This document shows positions 1-5,330 of a DNA stretch of 6,386 bases, one piece after another. The stretch's first letter is position 1. Every line of letters starts with the position of its first letter. Made by a program: the position numbers and the translations under genes. Origin of the DNA: Acidobacteriota bacterium (GTDB lineage: Bacteria; Acidobacteriota; Holophagae; Thermotomaculales; Thermotomaculaceae); contig JAMOUY010000338.1 of assembly GCA_027067895.1 (NCBI GenBank), positions 1 through 6,386 of the forward strand, written 5' to 3'. The notes under the pieces were generated by a model that was not told where the DNA came from, did no database searches, and saw only the letters and a list, made by a program, of their open reading frames with translations.

Positions 1-510
<510 letters not shown>

Positions 511-552
511 TCACCTCTTCCTTTTTTTAATACAAAAATTGCTTTTCATTTA

Positions 553-582
553 ATTATAAACGGAAAAAAAAGCATTATTCAA
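553..582 (-). promoter_or_regulatory. candidate sigma-70-type promoter of gapA
   Basis: On the minus strand, TTGAAT (577-582, 4 of 6 matches to the -35 consensus) is followed after 18 bp by a perfect TATAAT (553-558). The -35 hexamer overlaps the last codons and stop of recR. Transcription would start near 546, giving a leader of about 40 nt before the gapA ATG. AT-rich DNA yields chance matches, but the exact -10 and the position fit a dedicated gapA promoter. Confidence 0.55.
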
Positions 583-1183
583 GGATTATCCTTCTTCTTC
601 CTTCAAGCGCCCTGCTCATTGTTATCTCGTCGGCATAGCCTATGTGCCCGCCTGCGGGAATTCCAAGGGCAATTCTTGAAACGACAACGTCAAAATCCTG
701 CAAGAGTTTCGCTATGTAAATCGCTGTGGCTTCTCCCGAAACATCGGGGTCGGTGGCAATAATAACCTCTTTTATTTCTTCGGCTTTCACTCTTTTTACA
801 AGATAATCTATTGCAAGTTCTTCGGCGCCAATTCCCTCAATAGGGGATATGCTTCCGTGAAGGACAAAGTATAATCCGCGATATTCCCCAGCCCTTTCTA
901 CGGCAAAAAAATCCTCCGGTTTTTCAACCACGCAGATAACTGATTTGTCCCTTGACGGGGAAGCACAAATTTCGCACACATCGTTTTCCGAAAAATTTCT
1001 GCACTTTGCACAGTATTTTATATTTTCAACCATATTTTTAATACTGTCTGCAAGGGCAATAGCCTGTTTTTTGTTTTTCCTCAAAAGAGACATGGCAAGC
1101 CTTTCCGCGGTTTTTACCCCAATTCCGGGAAGCTTCTGCAAATTTTCAATAACCTTTTTTATTGAATCGGGATAACTTTTCAT
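575..1183 (-). CDS. recR: recombination mediator protein RecR
   Basis: RecR acts with RecO (and RecF) to load RecA onto SSB-coated single-stranded DNA during gap repair. The 202-residue length matches the family (about 200). Domains in order: a helix-hairpin-helix around residues 13-30 (LPGIGVKTAERLA); a four-Cys zinc finger C58-x2-C61-x8-C70-x2-C73; a Toprim domain from about 81 to 175, with Glu87, the GSISPIEGIG stretch (110-119) and the ATDPDVSGEAT segment (143-153); and the conserved C-terminal RALEGRRR (191-198). Family members I recall read TNPxVEGEAT where this protein has TDPDVSGEAT. The start overlaps the stop of the upstream TPR gene (ATGA, 1180-1183), with GGTGA at 1188-1192 inside that gene as ribosome binding site, so translational coupling is likely. 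The dnaX-ybaB neighbourhood usual for recR is absent here. Confidence 0.97.
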   Translation of the reverse strand: MKSYPDSIKKVIENLQKLPGIGVKTAERLAMSLLRKNKKQAIALADSIKNMVENIKYCAKCRNFSENDVCEICASPSRDKSVICVVEKPEDFFAVERAGEYRGLYFVLHGSISPIEGIGAEELAIDYLVKRVKAEEIKEVIIATDPDVSGEATAIYIAKLLQDFDVVVSRIALGIPAGGHIGYADEITMSRALEGRRRIILE

Positions 1184-2340
1184 TCATTCACCAAATATTT
1201 CAATTGTTTTTTCAAATCTTCCCTTTGAGATTTTTCCGCAACAAGTTTTGCAAGTTTAATTACTTCCGGGTCCTTTTCCTCTTTTAAAAGGTGAAGCAGC
1301 AATTCAAACGCTTCGTCATATTTCTTGATTTGGGAATAGGATATTGCAAGAGGCACCGCAAGGTGAGAGGGAAAAACAAAGTATCCCCTTCTTGCGTTTA
1401 CCTCTTTTAAATTTCCGAGAAAATCAACGCATTTTTGAAAATCTTTTTTTGTAAAATGAAGCAGTCCCGCAGTTGCAATCAATTCTTCGTCGGGATTGAA
1501 TTTATCCATAATTTCAAAACCGTAATTCACCAACTCTTCGCTTTTTTCAACATTGCCCCTTTCAAGGTAAATGCTTGCCGCAAGTTTTACCACGTCAAGA
1601 TATTCCCCGCCTATTTGCAAAACTTCCTCAATCAATTCATCCTCTTTGTTAAGTTTTCTAATCAATTCAAGGTATTCGGTAAGCATTGCCTCGGAAAAAT
1701 CTTTCCCCTTGTTTTTAAAAAGCGGGTTAAAAAATTCAAATGCTTTTTGGTAATCCTCTTTTAGCGAATAGTAAAGCGCTTTCATGTAATCCGCAGCAGG
1801 GCTTTTCTCAAAGTTTTCAATTTTAGAGGCTTCTTCAATGTCGCCTCTGTTTATTGCAATACAGATTTTTTTCAACTCATCGTTTTTTTCAAGGTCTTCT
1901 CTAATAAAATCCGGATAAGAGCCCGAAATTATCTCAAAGTATTCGTCGTCTTCAACATCTTCATAAACATATTCCCTTTTTCTGCCAACACCAAAATCAA
2001 TCTCGCCTTTCTCAATTTCCGCTATAATTTTTTCCGCCTCTTTTCGTACGGTTTCGTCTTCGGCATATTTCAAACATGTTTCCGCAAAGCCTATCGCTTC
2101 GTCGTAATCCTCCGCCTCAAAGTAAGCCTTTGCCAATTCAAGGTTTTTTTCCGCAAGGTTTTTTTTGCAAACTTCTATTTTCTCGTTTATCTTTTCTCTC
2201 GTTTCCCCATCGCAACCTTTTTCAATCGCCTTTTCAAAATTCACCAATGCGGTATAGAAATCTTCTTTCGCAAAACTTTTATTTCCCTTCTTAAAAAAAT
2301 AATCGCAATCTTTTTCTTTGAATAAACCAAACAGTGACAT
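1180..2340 (-). CDS. TPR-repeat protein of unknown function, upstream of recR
   Basis: A 386-residue cytoplasmic protein with no signal peptide or membrane segment. Tetratricopeptide-like helix pairs are visible at about 12-45 (FYTALVNFEKAIEKG), 62-95 (AYFEAEDYDEAIGFAETCL), 183-216 (YYSLKEDYQKAFEFF), 246-278, 287-312 and 325-358 (YSQIKKYDEAFELLLHLL). A strongly acidic, aromatic linker (about 121-137, YVYEDVEDDEYFE) divides a short N-terminal repeat block from a longer C-terminal one. TPR arrays bind partner proteins, so a scaffold or adaptor role is likely, but no partner can be named. The start at 2340 has a good ribosome binding site (GAGGTGA, 2344-2350). It is the first gene of a leftward unit and overlaps recR by 4 bp, so the two proteins are probably co-expressed. 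A direct part in DNA repair is only a guess. Confidence 0.85.
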   Translation of the reverse strand: MSLFGLFKEKDCDYFFKKGNKSFAKEDFYTALVNFEKAIEKGCDGETREKINEKIEVCKKNLAEKNLELAKAYFEAEDYDEAIGFAETCLKYAEDETVRKEAEKIIAEIEKGEIDFGVGRKREYVYEDVEDDEYFEIISGSYPDFIREDLEKNDELKKICIAINRGDIEEASKIENFEKSPAADYMKALYYSLKEDYQKAFEFFNPLFKNKGKDFSEAMLTEYLELIRKLNKEDELIEEVLQIGGEYLDVVKLAASIYLERGNVEKSEELVNYGFEIMDKFNPDEELIATAGLLHFTKKDFQKCVDFLGNLKEVNARRGYFVFPSHLAVPLAISYSQIKKYDEAFELLLHLLKEEKDPEVIKLAKLVAEKSQREDLKKQLKYLVNE

Positions 2341-2348
2341 TTCTCACC

Positions 2349-2378
2349 TCAACATTATTTTTCAAATTTTAGTATAAT
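2349..2378 (+). promoter_or_regulatory. candidate promoter for the propeller lipoprotein gene
   Basis: A perfect TATAAT at 2373-2378 has a weak -35 candidate, TCAACA (2349-2354, 4 of 6), 18 bp upstream. The start would be near 2385, giving a leader of about 48 nt that ends in a strong AAGGAGG (2422-2428) four bases before the ATG at 2433. The -35 is poor, so an activator may help, or the match may be partly chance. Confidence 0.45.
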
Positions 2379-2398
2379 ATCTGGAACAAATATTGCAA
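2371..2398 (-). promoter_or_regulatory. candidate promoter for the TPR gene-recR unit
   Basis: On the minus strand, TTGCAA (2393-2398, 4 of 6) is followed after 16 bp by TATACT (2371-2376, 5 of 6). Transcription would start near 2364, about 24 nt before the TPR gene start. The -10 overlaps the -10 of the rightward promoter candidate, so the two polymerases could not bind at the same time. Confidence 0.4.
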
Positions 2399-2432
2399 AA
2401 TAGTTTTTTAGAAATAAAGATAAGGAGGCAAT

Positions 2433-3758
2433 ATGAGGGGAAAAAGTTTGATTTTATTAGGAATTGCGGTTTTTTTACTTATTTTTAACCTGTCCTGTTC
2501 TTCGGACAACGTTTATGTTGACGGAGGCGTGGTAATAGGCGGAGACGAGGATTTTATATGCGACATCTCCTCCGGATTCAGTTTTGTAGGCGCGTCAATA
2601 AACTCAAAGGGACAATGGGTTGCGTGCGGAAGCAAGGGAATAGCCTACGGAAACGGGTCAAGGTATGATTTCAGGATTATATCATTGAACACAGGTGCGG
2701 AAGAGTATGACAAAATTGTTTCCCTAAACGATTACGGCGATTATATCGCTCTGTTTGACACAGGCATTTTTTACGGCGACTTAACCGGATATTTGAGCCA
2801 ACTTGATTCAACACCGCAGGGAAAATTTCTTTCCGCCGAAATCAACAACAACGATTTGTGGATTGTTTCTTCCGACCAAGGGGTTTTCATAGGTGTTGGC
2901 GAACAGGAACCGGTATTTCTTGACTATGTGGCAAACGTAGGCGAGCCCACAAAGGTTGCGTTAAATGATTACGACGAATTTGTCGTTGTGGGAAGTTTAC
3001 AGGTTTTATACGGAAATGTTGATGAAAACGGAAACGTAACGCTGTATTCAACCGACGCTGTTTCGGTTTATTACGACATGCCGGGTGTTGATATAAATGC
3101 TTTCGGCGATTTTATCGCAACGGGAAGTTTGGAAACAATTATTGGCTCCGCTTCAAGCGAAAATCCTAAAATCGCAAAAGTTTTGAGAAAAAAAGAAGTT
3201 TCAAGCGATTTGTCAAAATATAAAAATATTCCTGTTTCCATTCCAAAAGCAAACGTAAAAACCAAATTGAAAGTAAATTACCGTTACACTCCGCTTTTTA
3301 AAAAACTTAAAACAAGAAAAAAGGTTGAAAACATTAAAGAACTTGTTGAATACCATTCGGCAGACATAAACTATTACGGCGACATAGTTGCCGCAGGATA
3401 CGATTACCTCATTGTAAATAACGACAGTTTCTCCCCCGTAACAAGGCAAAACGACATGGTAGCGGTTGGAATTGACAACAACGGAAACTGGGTTGCCGTA
3501 GGCACATACGGGCTGTATTACAACAATTCAAGGATAAAAGACGTTATGAATTCAGGGGATTATCTTTCATTTAAGATGGACAAAGACGGAAACTTTATAT
3601 GCGCCACAAGCATATCGGTTTACACATACTCTTATTCGGCAGACGCGCTTTACGACCAAGGGCCTGTTGCGGATATAAATTACCCCGTTGCCGCCGACAT
3701 AGAAAACGGAAGATGGATAACTGTCGGAAATTACGGCGTTTTACTGTGGAATTACTAA
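2433..3758 (+). CDS. exported, probably lipid-anchored beta-propeller-like repeat protein
   Basis: A 441-residue protein of no family I can name. The N-terminus is a signal peptide: RGK, a hydrophobic core at 5-18, then FNLSC with Cys22 as the likely lipidated residue, followed by SSDN. Asn at -3 is unusual for a lipobox, so plain secretion is possible. The mature part has about nine repeats of a core like INxxGxWVAxGxxGIxYG, starting near residues 56, 98, 137, 177, 221, 312, 347, 382 and 423. Spacing is about 35-44 residues apart from one gap, which fits beta-propeller blades. The gap, about 246-306, holds 19 Lys/Arg in 61 residues, unlike the otherwise Asp/Gly/Tyr/Asn-rich protein. Such propellers usually bind proteins or sugars at the cell surface; no catalytic motif is seen. 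The start is set by AAGGAGG at 2422-2428. The gene is monocistronic and ends at a hairpin terminator. Confidence 0.8.
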   Translation: MRGKSLILLGIAVFLLIFNLSCSSDNVYVDGGVVIGGDEDFICDISSGFSFVGASINSKGQWVACGSKGIAYGNGSRYDFRIISLNTGAEEYDKIVSLNDYGDYIALFDTGIFYGDLTGYLSQLDSTPQGKFLSAEINNNDLWIVSSDQGVFIGVGEQEPVFLDYVANVGEPTKVALNDYDEFVVVGSLQVLYGNVDENGNVTLYSTDAVSVYYDMPGVDINAFGDFIATGSLETIIGSASSENPKIAKVLRKKEVSSDLSKYKNIPVSIPKANVKTKLKVNYRYTPLFKKLKTRKKVENIKELVEYHSADINYYGDIVAAGYDYLIVNNDSFSPVTRQNDMVAVGIDNNGNWVAVGTYGLYYNNSRIKDVMNSGDYLSFKMDKDGNFICATSISVYTYSYSADALYDQGPVADINYPVAADIENGRWITVGNYGVLLWNY

Positions 3759-3776
3759 AAAAATAGCATAAAATTC

Positions 3777-3826
3777 AAAGGGGATTGTCAGCCTTTTAAA
3801 AGCACAAGGTTGCCAATCCCCTTTTT
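3777..3826 (+). terminator. long intrinsic terminator between convergent genes
   Basis: AAAGGGGATTG (3777-3787) pairs perfectly with CAATCCCCTTT (3814-3824), an 11-bp stem. After one mismatch the pairing continues inward for seven more pairs (3789-3795 with 3806-3812, one of them G-U). A run of five T follows at 3822-3826, so it ends the rightward lipoprotein transcript. The stop codon and last dozen codons of the leftward transporter lie inside the hairpin. Read leftward, the stem is followed by T-rich sequence (about 3760-3779), so it may act in both directions. Confidence 0.85.
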
Positions 3827-5101
3827 ATACTGTGTGTGAAGGTAAATATTTGCCGCAATCCTTGCAAGGATAAAAGACAATGCGGCGGCATGCGCTCCGA
3901 TTAAATTCATCTTGATAAAAATACTGATTAAAACAACTATGGAAACAAACTCAACAATTGTCCCGTATGTAATGCTTTTTGTCATATTTGCGTTAACAAG
4001 CACGCTTCTTTGCCATGAAATAAGAATGCTCAAAGCGGGAAGAAGAATCAGAATTGACGCAGTCTGCACCGCAAGGGGCACAAGGTCGTCCGAAAGCCCG
4101 GCAACCTTTTTAAACCAAAAATACCTTGCCGGCGTAAGCATAATTCCCGCAAGAATATAGGAAACAACTATTCCGAGTATTGCCACAAAGGTTTTAAGCG
4201 TCGTAAAATTCTCGTCGTCATACTTCATAAGCGCAATACCAACTTCCTGAAAGGAAAGCCCCATACTTCTGAAAATAAAAATAAAAGAGGTGACAACAGG
4301 CAACACCGCAAGGGAATCAAGGGCAAGTCTGCTTTTTGCCACAAAAAAAGTGACAATAGGCTGGACACCAAGAGAAATAAAAGACGTAAGGGCAAGGGGA
4401 ATGTAAAATTTTATCAAATAGCCGTAATCAAAGGAAAAATCCGACTTTGAGGGCAATACCCTTGACTTAATAGTGCCAAAAGTCATTGCGTAAATTACAA
4501 ATGCCTCTATTACAACTGCAAGGGAAAGGGATATGGCGCCGATATAACAGCCCTGCAAATTTGTGTTAAACGCCAAAACAAGGGAAAAAACAATCACTGT
4601 TAAAATTCTCATAACAGTTCCGAAAGCAATATACTTTGTTTTTTTGCTTGCGATTAAAATTCCCTGATAAAACCTTCTAAAACCTATTGCCGCAGGCCAA
4701 GGAATAAGGAAAACGGTTGCATGGTAAACAAGTTTGGCAAGTTTTTCCTCAATACCCATAAGTTTAAGCGTTATAAAATCAAAAACCGAAGGGATTAAAA
4801 GAATCAGCATGGCAACCGTAATTAACAAATTCAAAATCAGGGTAAAATTTCTGAGTTTTTTATAGGTTAGAGAATTCTTAACCAAAGCGGTTGACGCAGT
4901 CATAAGCATAATAATAGGCGCCTCAACAATCAAAGCAAACGAAAAGGCAATTCCGTATGCCGCAAGGTTATATTTTGCATTGCCAAGCCTTGCAATAACC
5001 GCAGTTGTATAAGGCCCTTCAAAAGCCATCATAAGCCATGTAAGGGCTATGGGAAACCAGAATTTAAAAATATACTTTAAGGTCAACTCCCCCTTCTTCA
5101 T
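3788..5101 (-). CDS. MOP/MATE-superfamily-like multidrug or metabolite transporter, 12 membrane helices (possibly Ank-like)
   Basis: A 437-residue integral membrane protein. Hydrophobic segments lie at about 14-33, 47-70, 85-108, 125-140, 160-178, 185-207, 228-252, 262-282, 303-323, 342-362, 377-397 and 400-420, giving twelve helices. The two halves begin alike, FWFPIALTWL (14-23) and FYIPLALTSF (232-241), the internal duplication typical of the MOP (MATE/flippase) fold. The stretch FWFPIALTWLMMAFEGP and the downstream YNLAAYGIAF resemble, from memory, bacterial proteins grouped with the Ank branch of this superfamily. Substrate unknown: drug or metabolite export or phosphate-compound efflux are options. 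Lipid flipping is less likely. An in-frame stop at 5111-5113 makes ATG 5101 the only upstream Met, yet no clear Shine-Dalgarno precedes it. A GGGGGAG run lies instead within codons 3-5. The gene is single, divergent from the right-hand gene, and ends inside the shared terminator hairpin. Confidence 0.8.
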   Translation of the reverse strand: MKKGELTLKYIFKFWFPIALTWLMMAFEGPYTTAVIARLGNAKYNLAAYGIAFSFALIVEAPIIMLMTASTALVKNSLTYKKLRNFTLILNLLITVAMLILLIPSVFDFITLKLMGIEEKLAKLVYHATVFLIPWPAAIGFRRFYQGILIASKKTKYIAFGTVMRILTVIVFSLVLAFNTNLQGCYIGAISLSLAVVIEAFVIYAMTFGTIKSRVLPSKSDFSFDYGYLIKFYIPLALTSFISLGVQPIVTFFVAKSRLALDSLAVLPVVTSFIFIFRSMGLSFQEVGIALMKYDDENFTTLKTFVAILGIVVSYILAGIMLTPARYFWFKKVAGLSDDLVPLAVQTASILILLPALSILISWQRSVLVNANMTKSITYGTIVEFVSIVVLISIFIKMNLIGAHAAALSFILARIAANIYLHTQYKKGIGNLVLLKG

Positions 5102-5165
5102 ACAAAAAACTTAACATATTTATTTGAAAAATTGCCAAAAAACATTACTCAACACTCTGTAATTT

Positions 5166-5215
5166 ATGTGTACCGTAACAAAAAAAATCAAATGATACAC
5201 AGTATTGTAACAAAA
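5166..5215. repeat. paired 9-bp direct repeats with a flanking dyad, possible regulator site
   Basis: GTAACAAAA occurs at 5175-5183 and again at 5207-5215, 32 bp apart (about three helical turns, so on the same DNA face). A short dyad, TGTGTA (5167-5172) and TACACA (5196-5201), sits just before or between the copies. The copies are centred about 91 and 59 bp before the predicted rightward transcription start, distances where activators often bind. The DNA is A-rich, so chance is possible. I see nothing else specific between 5102 and 5165. Confidence 0.35.
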
Positions 5216-5234
5216 CCGACATTTAACAATATCC

Positions 5235-5263
5235 TTGACATTATCCTTTTTTTAGCCAATAAT
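5235..5263 (+). promoter_or_regulatory. strong sigma-70-type promoter for leader and helical-repeat gene
   Basis: Perfect TTGACA (5235-5240), exactly 17 bp spacer, then AATAAT (5258-5263, 5 of 6). This is the best promoter in the window. The expected start is close to 5270, so the transcript would begin at the base of the first leader hairpin and reach the coding start about 60 nt later. Confidence 0.75.
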
Positions 5264-5269
5264 TTATGT

Positions 5270-5330
5270 AGGTAGAAATACCTCCTTGCAATTCGGCAGG
5301 TCTTACCTGCCCTTTTTTTTGGACGGTGAG
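5270..5330 (+). promoter_or_regulatory. structured 5' leader, candidate attenuator or source of a ~50-nt RNA
   Basis: The leader has a 5-bp hairpin with a GAAA loop, AGGTA-GAAA-TACCT (5270-5283), then a terminator hairpin (5295-5311), then the ribosome binding region GGACGGTGAG (5321-5330). Alternative pairings exist. ACCTCC (5280-5285) can pair with GGA/GGT at 5321-5327, leaving C5324 bulged. CTTACC (5302-5307) can pair with GGTGAG (5325-5330), with one G-U. ACCTCCTT (5280-5287) also equals the conserved 3' tail of bacterial 16S rRNA. There is no leader peptide beyond an ATG-TAG at 5266-5271, so ribosome-stalling attenuation is unlikely. It matches no riboswitch class I can recall. Regulation is inferred. 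Confidence 0.5.
5295..5320 (+). terminator. intrinsic terminator immediately upstream of the helical-repeat gene
   Basis: GGCAGGT-CTT-ACCTGCC (5295-5311) is a perfect 7-bp, GC-rich stem with a 3-nt loop. After one C come eight T (5313-5320), the textbook layout. It lies 10 bp before the ATG at 5331 and downstream of the strong promoter at 5235-5263. The gene to the left is divergent, so no upstream rightward gene needs this terminator. It should stop most transcripts at about 50 nt unless read-through is permitted. Confidence 0.85.

Noticed and set aside
540..574. Inverted repeat TGCTTTT/AAAAGCA spanning the gapA -10
   Set aside because: Seven AT-rich pairs separated by 21 bp in A/T-run DNA are easily expected by chance; kept only as a weak operator possibility.
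561..593. Possible terminator after recR: AAGGAT/ATCCTT palindrome (581-593) then eight T on the minus strand
   Set aside because: The stem is only 5-6 bp, AT-rich, within recR coding sequence, and the T-run starts nine bases after it; too weak to call.
3912..4160. Short + strand reading frame within the transporter gene
   Set aside because: It is antisense to a continuous 12-helix membrane protein and has no ribosome site or recognisable motif.
5270..5320. Known riboswitch (preQ1, c-di-GMP, guanidine and similar) in the leader
   Set aside because: The GGTAGGTAG-like start recalls part of a c-di-GMP-I aptamer only superficially; the leader is too short and lacks the conserved core of any class I recall.
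5286..5330. TTG at 5286 as the true start of the helical-repeat gene, with AGGTAG (5270-5275) as ribosome site
   Set aside because: It would put the whole terminator and T-run inside the coding region and add a Phe-rich tail; ATG 5331 with GGTGA is simpler, though its spacing is short.
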